NCBI RefSeq assembly: GCF_043729335.1
Contig: NZ_JAYTLQ010000026.1
Coordinates: 130,772-194,771 of the forward strand
Length of the DNA stretch: 64,000 nucleotides
From: Crenothrix sp043729335
Lineage (GTDB): Bacteria > Pseudomonadota > Gammaproteobacteria > Methylococcales > Methylomonadaceae
Direction of reading: 5' to 3'
Position numbers and translations under genes: made by a program. Of the stretch, positions 35,835-43,993 are shown piece after piece. Numbering within the stretch: the stretch's first letter is position 1; every line of letters starts with the position of its first letter. The notes beneath the pieces were generated by a model. It was not told where the DNA came from. It was given only the letters and a program-made list of their open reading frames with translations, and did not search any database.

Positions 35835-36578
35835 TCAAGCTAACTCGTTAAGCTGTACAATGGTGATGATTTTATTGGCGCTCAGTGCGCAGTAAACATT
35901 GAGCGTCTCTGTATAAGGTAAATTAATATCTTTTACACACCAGCTTGTAACGTTCCCGCATTGATTTGGAATACGTAGAAATGCATTGGGTTGTTCAGGG
36001 TTAATAACACAGTGTTGCAAGCCTAAGGCAATACCAAAGCCTGTGGCTTTTACAAAGGCTTCTTTGCGTGTCCAAAAGCGGTAAAATTCGGCCGTTTTTT
36101 GCTCATCGGGTAATTGATGCCAATAAATGGTCTCTTCTGGGGCAAAACATTTTTTGACTAACCCGGCAAGATTAGGGCGCATCTTATAATTTTCAACATC
36201 AATACCGAGCTGGCAATTCCAGGCTATTGCGATAACAAAAACACTACCGGAATGGGATATATTAAATGCAAGCTGTGGGTAATCTGCTAGATAAGGCTTG
36301 CCGTGTGTGGTTTTGCTGATGATTGTTTTTGCCGGTGCTTGCTGTAATATTTGCGCGAGTAACTTTCTTAACTGGCCATGCACTGCTACATAGCGTTTGT
36401 GTACCTGTTCATTTTTAAGTTGCTGGGCATAATGTTGTTCATTCGCATTAAGCATTTTCCAGTAACGGCGGTAGTCATTGTCTTGGGTTTTAATCAATCC
36501 GTACCACACCGTGATTGTTTCGGATGACAGGGTTGCAGTGATGTCGGTGGTATCCGTTAAAATGGGTGTTGGTGTCAT
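35835..36578 (-). CDS. 4'-phosphopantetheinyl transferase (Sfp/Gsp type)
   Basis: This enzyme transfers phosphopantetheine from CoA to carrier-protein serines. The 247-residue protein has the Mg-binding GIDVENYKMR motif at about residues 118-127 and the WTRKEAFVKATGFGI motif at about 170-184. It also has HGKPYLA, with FNISHSGS for CoA binding. Length is that of the broad-specificity Sfp class. No polyketide or nonribosomal synthetase gene is in the window. Confidence 0.93.
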   Translation of the reverse strand: MTPTPILTDTTDITATLSSETITVWYGLIKTQDNDYRRYWKMLNANEQHYAQQLKNEQVHKRYVAVHGQLRKLLAQILQQAPAKTIISKTTHGKPYLADYPQLAFNISHSGSVFVIAIAWNCQLGIDVENYKMRPNLAGLVKKCFAPEETIYWHQLPDEQKTAEFYRFWTRKEAFVKATGFGIALGLQHCVINPEQPNAFLRIPNQCGNVTSWCVKDINLPYTETLNVYCALSANKIITIVQLNELA

Positions 36579-36691
36579 GTGGAAATGTGCGTGGTACCGT
36601 CAAAATTAGCGTTCGGGTGAAGTCTTGCGCGGGCAAATGGTTTATCATTAGCTTATTACAACTATAAGCTTAAAAAGCGATTTATAAAACA

Positions 36692-38932
36692 ATGAACAAC
36701 TCTACAGATGTAAAAACAGACCGACGTTTCTCGCTGATATTGCTGTTTGCGCTGACTTTGTTTACCAGTGCATCGCTGATGTTTGTTATACAGCCTATGT
36801 TTGGCAAGATATTACTGCCCTTGCTCGGCGGATCGCCTGCGGTATGGAACACTTGCATGGTGTTTTATCAAACCATTTTGTTTCTGGGCTATTTTTACGC
36901 GCATGTACTTTCCACGCGCTTTAGCCAGCATCAACAAATTTTGATACATATTGTGGTTATTGTTGTCAGTTTTTTGGCCTTGCCTTTAGGATTGCCCGAT
37001 AACGCCGTGCCGCCCACAGAAGGCAATCCGGCGTTTTGGTTGTTCTGGATATTGTTGCTGGCGATTGGCTTGCCGTTTTTTGTGGTATCGACCACCGGGC
37101 CGCTAATTCAAAAATGGTTTGCCAGTGTTGGCCATCATACCAGTCATGATCCGTATTTTCTGTACGTAGCCAGTAATATCGGCAGTTTGTTGGCGCTATT
37201 AAGCTACCCGTTCTTACTGGAACCCAATATCGGTTTGGCTAGCCAGAAGACACTGTGGAGTGTCGGTTATGGCGCACTGTGTGTATTAATTACAGTGTGT
37301 GCGTTTGTGTTATGGAAGTCGCAACAAAACGTTTTGATTTCGGAAGCCGCTAGCGAAGACAAACAGGAGCTGAGTGTCGCCACCCGTTTGCATTGGCTGG
37401 TGCTGGCGTTTGTACCGTCCAGTTTACTGTTGGGTTTGACCAACTTCATCAGCACCGATATCGCCTCGGTGCCGTTGCTGTGGATTATTCCGCTGACTTT
37501 GTATTTGCTGTCGTTCGTTATTGTGTTTTCCAAATGGAATGACAAAATTCATCCGCTAATGGTGCAGTTGCAGCCGATCGTGTTGTTACCGTTTATTGCC
37601 TATTCTTTCATCAATCCCGCTGTATTGCCGTACTGGGTCGATTTGGGACTGCATCTGCTGGCGTTTTTTCTGGCGATTATGGTCTGTCATGGCGAGTTGG
37701 TTAAGAACCGGCCTTCCACCCAGCATCTGACCACGTTTTATCTGATTATGTCGTTTGCCGGTATGCTGGGTGGTATGTTCAATAGCTTCGTCGCACCGTT
37801 TATTTTCAATGCGGTTTATGAATATCCGTTGATGATCGTGGCCGCGTTGTTGTTGCGTCCAGGTGTAAGGGCGGCATTTGCTGATGGTAAGCAAGCATTG
37901 TTACAAGCGGCATTCCCGTTGTTATTGATTGTTGTCGGCACAGTGGTGTTTTTTAGTATTGATGATTGGTCGGCGTATTTTGATACGCTGGGCGTGGCAT
38001 TGATTTTGTTAGTGGGTTTAACCTATAGCTTTAGAAATAAGCCTATTACTCTGGCTCTGTTATCGGGTGCGTTGATTGCCTTTACTATGGCATTGCACGG
38101 TTTGATGTCGAATACCTTATATCAGGAACGCACATTTTTTGGTGTGCTGGCAGTGCGCGAAGCTACCATAATGGATGAGCAAGGTCACCCTGAAAAAGTC
38201 CATGAGCTGTTTCACGGCACTACCAAGCACGGCGCACAACGCTTGAGCGCTGAAAATTCCCGCACCCCGTTAACCTATTACAGCGTACCAGGCCCGATGG
38301 GGCAGTTGTTTAAAGCCTACGATGGCGTGAGCCAGAACTGGAATGTCGGCGTGGTCGGTTTGGGCGCGGGGGCGTTAACGTGTTATGCCAAAGAAGGCCA
38401 AACCTGGACGCAATACGAGATTGATCCGCTGGTCGTTGCAATTGCCAGTGATCCTAAATATTTTACCTACATCAGCCAGTGTGGAAAAAATACCACAATG
38501 CGCGTGGGTGACGCACGCTTGTCCCTAGATAAAGAACCGGATGCCAAGTTTGATTTGTTGGTGCTGGATGCATTTAGTTCGGATTCTGTGCCGACGCATT
38601 TGTTAACCCAGGAAGCCTTGGCGATGTATTTCAAAAAACTCAAGCCGAATGGTTTGCTGGCTTTCCATATTACCAACCGGCATTTAGAGATTAAGCGCGT
38701 ACTGGCAGATCATGCTAAAAACCTGCATTTCGATGGTTTGCTGCAAGAGTTTAAGCCCAAACAAGAAATGCCTTTGGTGGTTGACACCGATTGGGTGGTG
38801 ATGGCTAAAGACAGCGCGGCGCTGGAGCCGTTGCGGGTAAGTGGTTTGGGCAGTTGGCAGAAATTGCCGTTGTCATTTGACTTAAAACCCTGGACGGATG
38901 ATTTCACCAATATCGTCAGCATTTGGCGCTAG
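36692..38932 (+). CDS. Fused multi-span membrane / spermidine synthase-like protein
   Basis: The 746-residue protein has about 12-14 membrane spans in its first 490 residues (FALTLFTSASLMFVIQPMFG; LGGSPAVWNTCMVFYQ is a family signature). The cytosolic spermidine-synthase-like Rossmann domain at about 530-746 has the SAM/dcSAM site VVGLGAGALTCYA, DPLVVAIA, VGDARLSL and VLDAFSSDSVPTHLLT. The last replaces the usual polyamine Asp motif with a related one. Such fusions are widespread, and their substrate is undetermined. It may be cotranscribed with the two small genes that follow. Confidence 0.88.
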   Translation: MNNSTDVKTDRRFSLILLFALTLFTSASLMFVIQPMFGKILLPLLGGSPAVWNTCMVFYQTILFLGYFYAHVLSTRFSQHQQILIHIVVIVVSFLALPLGLPDNAVPPTEGNPAFWLFWILLLAIGLPFFVVSTTGPLIQKWFASVGHHTSHDPYFLYVASNIGSLLALLSYPFLLEPNIGLASQKTLWSVGYGALCVLITVCAFVLWKSQQNVLISEAASEDKQELSVATRLHWLVLAFVPSSLLLGLTNFISTDIASVPLLWIIPLTLYLLSFVIVFSKWNDKIHPLMVQLQPIVLLPFIAYSFINPAVLPYWVDLGLHLLAFFLAIMVCHGELVKNRPSTQHLTTFYLIMSFAGMLGGMFNSFVAPFIFNAVYEYPLMIVAALLLRPGVRAAFADGKQALLQAAFPLLLIVVGTVVFFSIDDWSAYFDTLGVALILLVGLTYSFRNKPITLALLSGALIAFTMALHGLMSNTLYQERTFFGVLAVREATIMDEQGHPEKVHELFHGTTKHGAQRLSAENSRTPLTYYSVPGPMGQLFKAYDGVSQNWNVGVVGLGAGALTCYAKEGQTWTQYEIDPLVVAIASDPKYFTYISQCGKNTTMRVGDARLSLDKEPDAKFDLLVLDAFSSDSVPTHLLTQEALAMYFKKLKPNGLLAFHITNRHLEIKRVLADHAKNLHFDGLLQEFKPKQEMPLVVDTDWVVMAKDSAALEPLRVSGLGSWQKLPLSFDLKPWTDDFTNIVSIWR

Positions 38933-38940
38933 GGATTTTT

Positions 38941-39261
38941 ATGGTCAAACTTTGTTTTTATGTGCCGGAAACGCATTTGGAATCGGTAAAAACGGCCTTG
39001 TTTGCTAAAGGTGCTGGCCAGTATAAGGCTTATGACCAATGTTGTTGGCAGGTGAGGGGAGAAGGGCAATTCAGGCCTTTGCAACATAGCCAGCCGTTTC
39101 TGGGTTTAATCAACCAACTGGAAAAAGTGCTGGAATATAAAGTGGAAATGGTTTGCGATGAGGCTATTGTTAAAGATGTGTTGTCGGCATTGATTAAAGC
39201 CCATCCTTATGAGGAGCCTGCTTATGAGATTTACAGGATTTTGACAGCTGAGGATTTGTAG
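38941..39261 (+). CDS. NIF3/CutA-like small domain protein
   Basis: The ATG at 38941, nine bases after the previous stop, gives 106 residues. The sequence MVKLCFYVPETHLESVKTAL, KAYDQCCWQVRGEG and LIKAHPYEEPAYEIY is that of the NIF3-insert/YqfO-type ferredoxin-like domain; HPYEEPAY is the hallmark. It occurs as a stand-alone domain in many proteobacteria, and the function is unknown. Confidence 0.85.
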   Translation: MVKLCFYVPETHLESVKTALFAKGAGQYKAYDQCCWQVRGEGQFRPLQHSQPFLGLINQLEKVLEYKVEMVCDEAIVKDVLSALIKAHPYEEPAYEIYRILTAEDL

Positions 39262-39288
39262 TATTTGATAGTTTACCGAGGATATTTG

Positions 39289-39546
39289 ATGCAATGCAGA
39301 ATCGGTTGTGGTGCCTGTTGTATTGCGCCATCAATTTCGTCCGCCTTACCGTTGCATCCTTTGGGTAAGCCAGCTGGCGTGCGTTGCCTGCATTTGGATG
39401 CGGGCAATAAGTGTGCGATTTTTTTGTCGCCGAGCAGGCCATCGGTGTGTCATGGCTTTAAGGCGACAGTGGATGCGTGTGGCAGTTCCCGTGAACAAGC
39501 ACTGGCTATTTTGTCGGAATGGGAGACTTTGACGGCAGAAAATTAA
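39289..39546 (+). CDS. YkgJ-type cysteine-cluster protein
   Basis: The ATG at 39289, preceded by gaggata, gives 85 residues beginning MQCRIGCGACCIAPSI. Eight cysteines are arranged in the zinc- or iron-cluster pattern of the YkgJ family (CRIGCGACC near the start, CLHLDAGNKCAIF and SVCHGF further on). It is a small cytosolic metal-binding protein. It lies 27 bp downstream of the NIF3-like gene, probably in one transcript. Confidence 0.88.
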   Translation: MQCRIGCGACCIAPSISSALPLHPLGKPAGVRCLHLDAGNKCAIFLSPSRPSVCHGFKATVDACGSSREQALAILSEWETLTAEN

Positions 39547-39621
39547 AGTTGATTTTTCGGTTGTGTCTTTCGGAATTCATAGCATGATGATTTCGGTACC
39601 TTATCCACTAATTTATCCAGC

Positions 39622-42600
39622 TTACTGTGCTACAGTTTCAGCCTCGCTACACAACTGTCTCGCATCCGCTAAACACATCGCCAACAACACCTCAGGTACT
39701 TGATGGCTTTGGTTTAACGCCACCACCCGCACAATGGCCGCACCGTGCTCGGCGGTTAAAATTTTCTGCGGCAACAATTCCCCGTACAACCACACACTGA
39801 CCTGATCCGCAGATGCAACCACCGTTTGCCCCGCCATTGCAGCGGCTCTTGCCAACATACTGGCGGCCAATAAATCCATTACCCCCGCCGTACACTGTTG
39901 CTGCAATAAAATCTCGGCTGCCTGTAATTTATCAACCGCACTTTTAAACAGCGGATTCGGTGGAATGGCTTCTTTTGCAACCGTTTCAACCAACACCTGG
40001 GCATTCAAGACGGGGGAGGCGACCCCCAAACGCTGCATACTGCGCAACGTATGTGCCGCCATCGCCACCACCGGCAAATCCGCTTGCGACAGTTCTTCTG
40101 CCAACAATTCATCAGCTTCAGTACACGATTCCAATATCACCAACAAACCACCACCTGCGCCCATAATCTGCTGAATACGCTGCTTAAAAGCATTTTGTAC
40201 CGCCACAATCGCCAGCTTGATGTGGCTGTTATCTTCTTCGACAACCGTATCGGTGTGCTTAACAGCGGCCGATGTTTCTGTGGGCGCTGCACTGTTATCG
40301 GCACTAACAATGTCAAGCTCTTTAACTTCGGTGACAATGTCCTCTTTAGCGGCAGGTGATCCAGCCAAATCGTCAATCAAAGTCTCCAGCATTTTTTTGG
40401 AGACACCGACCACATCCTCTTCGGCATCGGGGTTGACCACATTATCAAACAAATCCCGCTTACCTTTAACCAGACTGGTGACGCGTTGCTCATAAGAATC
40501 TTCGGCCAGCAGCACAAAAACCTGCACTTTCTGTTGTTGCCCCAAGCGATGCACACGGGCAATGCGCTGATCCAGCACCGCCGGATTCCACGGCATATCC
40601 AGATTAATCAACACCGAAGCCGATTGCAGGTTTAAACCCACACCGCCCGCATCGGTGGAGATGAACACTTGTATGGCATCATCGTGTTCAAATTTATCCA
40701 TCAATTCGCCGCGTTTGTGGCTAGGGATGCTGCCGTGCAAGCTCACACAGCCAAGCCCCATGCCATTGACCAACGTGGCAACCATCGCGGTCATTAACGC
40801 CCATTGCGAAAAAATCACCACTTTGTGGTTGCTCATCAGGCACAGCTCTTCCAATAGCCGCGACAACTCATCCAGCTTGGGCGAACCGAAGGTTTCTTTA
40901 TCCACCAATCCCGCTGCATTACACGCCATTCGCGCTTGTTGCAACGATGCCATCATGCGATTTTGTTCGCTGGGTGTTAATGGCCTGCGCCTGGCAATCT
41001 GAGCCAATAACGAGGCCGCCGACATGCCGGAATCGTGCAGTTCGCGCTGTTTTGGAGTCATGGCAATGTCCAACACCACCTCGGTACGCTCCGGTAACTG
41101 ATCTTTTACCAAGCTGCGGTTACGCCGTAACATCACCGTGCTAATCCGGCGGCGCAGTTCCGATAAGTTACGATAGCCAATGACTTTGCCGCGTTCATCA
41201 GTGACATGGAAATCCAGGAAACAGCGCCATAATGGCCCCAGCACCCGCGCATCGATGACTTGCAACAGGCTGTACAAGTCTTCCAGACGGTTTTCCAGCG
41301 GCGTGCCAGACAGTACGAACACATAGCGCGAGGGGATGGATTTGACGTGTGCAGCAATTTTGGTGCGCCAGTTTTTAATGCGCTGCGCCTCATCCAGGAT
41401 CACCAAATCCGGTTTCAGGGTTTCGCAGATGACACTGCGGTCGCGCAACACCAGTTCGTAATTGATGATAAAGAACAGCGCGTCGGCACGGTAATTAACG
41501 GCGCGATTTTCTGCTGCACCCTGTACTACTTGCACGGTGCGGCCAGTGAATTTAGTGATCTCCCGTGCCCATTGCTGCTTTAACGACGTTGGGCAAATGA
41601 TCAGTACTTTTTGCACACCGGCATTGTCTGCCAACCAAATACTGGCGACAATGGATTGCAAGGTTTTACCAAGACCCATGTCATCAGCCAGCAATGCCCT
41701 GCCGCGTGAGGCCAAAAACGCCACGCCTTCAATCTGGTAAGGGAAGAGTTTGGCGGTAACGCCTGGCAAAACACCGTGCGCTTGTATAATCTGCTTGGAG
41801 ATTTGCAGCGCCCGCAGTTGATGGCTGGCATCTTCGGCACATTGGCGGGCATAGTTGTGCGCATCTTCGCCGATCTGGATGTCTTCACGCCCTGCAACGC
41901 GCTGGACAAACTGGAAAAAATCGTCCGGTAACCGTGCAGTAAACAGGCCGTCAGCATTGAAGAATTCGTGGAATATCAGCGCCAGTTCCACTTCAATTTC
42001 AGGTGTTTTGTGCAAGCGTATCTGTGGGTTGGTGGCGGAATCCCACGCCAGATACACAAACGAAATCGGCGAACCGGCAGCCTTTAAATCTTTATAACCA
42101 GGACGTTTTTTGGCGTAGTGTAATACGGCTTCGATATGTTTGCAGGTGCCAAGGCGGTTGCTGGCAAGATCAGGACAGGTGCAATAATTCATCCTCGCGG
42201 TTAGCGAACGGATATGGACGTGATAAGACCGTTGCCACGGCGTGGCTGACACCAGTGAACTGGCTTGCCAGATACCAAAGGCCAGGTTACCACTGACTAA
42301 ATTGACTTTAACTTCATTGCGGCCTTTTTTGACGCGTTCGTTAATTGCCTCATCCATTGCGCTGCCCAAACCTTGTTCGGGATCGTCGCTGCCAAATTGC
42401 TCGGCGTAACTGTATAACGCGGCGATGACGTGTTTGCAGATGGGCCGTTCGTCGGGGCAATCACAGGCGGTCAGTAGCTGGTCGTCTTCGCCGCGTGCCA
42501 ATTCCACCCAATAAGGTTGGTCGAGCCGTGAGCCTTCCACTTGGGCAATCACCGTCTGGTCTTGGACATCCAGGGCAAACACACGGTTTTCAATAAAATA

Positions 42601-42681
42601 CGCCAGGCCTTTTTTAAGGGTGATCTCGGAGGTTAAGGTGCTTAAACGTTCGGTATCAAAGAGAAAAAAATCATTGCTCAT
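39622..42681 (-). CDS. SNF2-family helicase with two SWIM zinc motifs
   Basis: The product has about 1019 residues from the ATG at 42681 (a GTG nine bases upstream is also open). Two CxCx(n)CxH SWIM motifs precede the motor: CDCPDERPICKHVIAALY near residue 73, and CTCPDLASNRLGTCKHIEAV near 170. The SNF2 ATPase has LADDMGLGKTLQ, ILDEAQRIKNW, SGTPLENR, and a helicase C part with SLHGSIPSHKR, STDAGGVGLNLQ and QRIARVHRLGQ. The C-terminal 200 residues are Ala/Leu-rich and not recognised. Such proteins are probable DNA translocases or remodelling-type helicases; the partner is unknown. Confidence 0.9.
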   Translation of the reverse strand: MSNDFFLFDTERLSTLTSEITLKKGLAYFIENRVFALDVQDQTVIAQVEGSRLDQPYWVELARGEDDQLLTACDCPDERPICKHVIAALYSYAEQFGSDDPEQGLGSAMDEAINERVKKGRNEVKVNLVSGNLAFGIWQASSLVSATPWQRSYHVHIRSLTARMNYCTCPDLASNRLGTCKHIEAVLHYAKKRPGYKDLKAAGSPISFVYLAWDSATNPQIRLHKTPEIEVELALIFHEFFNADGLFTARLPDDFFQFVQRVAGREDIQIGEDAHNYARQCAEDASHQLRALQISKQIIQAHGVLPGVTAKLFPYQIEGVAFLASRGRALLADDMGLGKTLQSIVASIWLADNAGVQKVLIICPTSLKQQWAREITKFTGRTVQVVQGAAENRAVNYRADALFFIINYELVLRDRSVICETLKPDLVILDEAQRIKNWRTKIAAHVKSIPSRYVFVLSGTPLENRLEDLYSLLQVIDARVLGPLWRCFLDFHVTDERGKVIGYRNLSELRRRISTVMLRRNRSLVKDQLPERTEVVLDIAMTPKQRELHDSGMSAASLLAQIARRRPLTPSEQNRMMASLQQARMACNAAGLVDKETFGSPKLDELSRLLEELCLMSNHKVVIFSQWALMTAMVATLVNGMGLGCVSLHGSIPSHKRGELMDKFEHDDAIQVFISTDAGGVGLNLQSASVLINLDMPWNPAVLDQRIARVHRLGQQQKVQVFVLLAEDSYEQRVTSLVKGKRDLFDNVVNPDAEEDVVGVSKKMLETLIDDLAGSPAAKEDIVTEVKELDIVSADNSAAPTETSAAVKHTDTVVEEDNSHIKLAIVAVQNAFKQRIQQIMGAGGGLLVILESCTEADELLAEELSQADLPVVAMAAHTLRSMQRLGVASPVLNAQVLVETVAKEAIPPNPLFKSAVDKLQAAEILLQQQCTAGVMDLLAASMLARAAAMAGQTVVASADQVSVWLYGELLPQKILTAEHGAAIVRVVALNQSHQVPEVLLAMCLADARQLCSEAETVAQ

Positions 42682-42883
42682 GGCGTTCACGGTTAGCGAA
42701 TAGAAGATTCGCTTTATTTTACATGAGGCTAGGGCAGGTTGAAGCTAATTCTGCAAAGCAGCCTATAATTTTAAGATAAATAGCTTTTGCCTTTGATTGA
42801 AGACAGATAAGATATCGCGTGTTCATGTTAGGCTAAATGTGCTATTGAATTGAAATCACTACAACGTATTTCAGGAGCTGATA

Positions 42884-43080
42884 ATGATTAAAATTTACAA
42901 CCCTTAATTGACCGAGAAACTGAACTGGTTATGCCTTTAAACGATGAGTCGTATTTTAAGCAATTTTTTTTAGAATTGGGCGCACTGTGCTGGCGTAACG
43001 GTTTAGAGCTCAGCCCTAGCAATATTCACAAAAAATTGGCAGATCAACAACAATTGCATTCACGAAATCAAGTGGCTTGA
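42884..43080 (+). pseudogene. DUF2442-like gene remnant with a frameshift
   Basis: A caggagctgata ribosome binding site precedes ATG 42884 (MIKIYNP), which hits a stop after seven codons. One frame over, the reading continues as LIDRETELVMPLNDESYFKQF, and ALCWRNGLELSPSNIHKKLA follows to a TGA at 43080. FF.ELGALCWRNGLELSP is the conserved C-terminal part of DUF2442 proteins, which usually pair with a DUF4160 toxin-like partner; none is present here. A single missing T in the cccttaa run would explain the break. Confidence 0.55.
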
Positions 43081-43159
43081 TTTTTGGGTAGTCACAAAAA
43101 TACTGCCAAGCACTGCGCAGTGTAAATAAATCTTCAAAAACTGAGTTTGGCTGTATGTA

Positions 43160-43206
43160 TTAAAATACACTCACGCTGCAATTAACAAGTGGCGGGGTAT
43201 TATCAT
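43160..43206. repeat. Short dispersed repeat, copy 2
   Basis: The same 15-bp word as at 4872 (ttaaaatacactcac) is followed by a similarly placed ttaa stretch and a tatcatc tail, and preceded by aactgagttt. A third, more diverged copy begins near 43860 (aactgagttt, then gaattaacac). Confidence 0.4.
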
Positions 43207-43214
43207 CTCCTCAC

Positions 43215-43523
43215 TTAAACTGCGTGTTCTTTAAGCCACTCTTTAAGCGCATTATTCATGCGTGTCTGCCAGCCTTTTCCAGTCGCACGAAAAGCGTCTA
43301 ATACAGTGTTATCCACACGTAATGCAATCTGTGTTTTTTCAGAGCCGCTAGGTCTGCCGCGTCGTATACGGTTCAATTCAATACCTGCACGTAATTCTTC
43401 GTCGGTTGCTGGACGGTCGTCTTCATTAATGCCGTCCCAGACAAAATCTTGCGACGGCGGCAGGTTTTGTACTGCCGATAGCACTTCTTCACGACTCATC
43501 GTATTCGTTTTCGAGCCAATCAT
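43215..43523 (-). CDS. brnA: BrnA-family antitoxin
   Basis: The ATG at 43523, preceded by agagaggttt, gives 102 residues. The N-terminal half carries KTNTMSREEVLSAVQ and the C-terminal half a ribbon-helix-helix-like segment, QIALRVDNTVLDAFRATGKGWQTRMN. This matches the BrnA antitoxin that neutralises BrnT and autoregulates the operon. It lies directly downstream of brnT, the usual order. An alternative upstream start overlapping brnT is open but has no good ribosome binding site. Confidence 0.88.
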   Translation of the reverse strand: MIGSKTNTMSREEVLSAVQNLPPSQDFVWDGINEDDRPATDEELRAGIELNRIRRGRPSGSEKTQIALRVDNTVLDAFRATGKGWQTRMNNALKEWLKEHAV

Positions 43524-43536
43524 GATAAACCTCTCT

Positions 43537-43788
43537 TTATTTGTTACTTGCGCGTCGAAAGCTGATGATGCGTGTTGCATTGTCACGTTCAACGTGAACT
43601 ACGGTGAGTACTGCCAAAAAACCCAATGCGTATGACATTGACTGTGTTCGCAATTCGCCGCTACGCGTTATTAATGCATCAAGTCGATAGAATGACTCAA
43701 GAACTTCGCCAGCATCAACAAAATCTAACCCGTGCTTACTGAGATTTGATTGTCGCTTAGTTTCGTCCCAGGTGAGTTCTGTTTTCAT
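43537..43788 (-). CDS. brnT: BrnT-family ribonuclease toxin
   Basis: The 83-residue protein matches BrnT (DUF497): FEWDE-type start as LTWDETKRQSNLSKHGLDF, the middle RSGELRTQSMSYALGFLAV, and the C-terminal RIISFRRASNK. BrnT is a RelE-fold mRNA interferase induced by stress. The pair shares one promoter and is intact, so it is probably functional. Confidence 0.92.
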   Translation of the reverse strand: MKTELTWDETKRQSNLSKHGLDFVDAGEVLESFYRLDALITRSGELRTQSMSYALGFLAVLTVVHVERDNATRIISFRRASNK

Positions 43789-43993
43789 AGTAATAATGTA
43801 TATGCAATTATTTAATACGTCAAGATGCCTCCAAGCTATCTCTACGTAAATAAACCCCCAAAAACTGAGTTTAGCCGTTGAATTAACACATCCCTCAACT
43901 ACAATTTAAACAGCCAAAAACTTTATAGTTTTGGCCCACAAACACGCAACAGGCTAACGCGCAAACAAAAAGCCCCTAAACAAGGAACTTACC

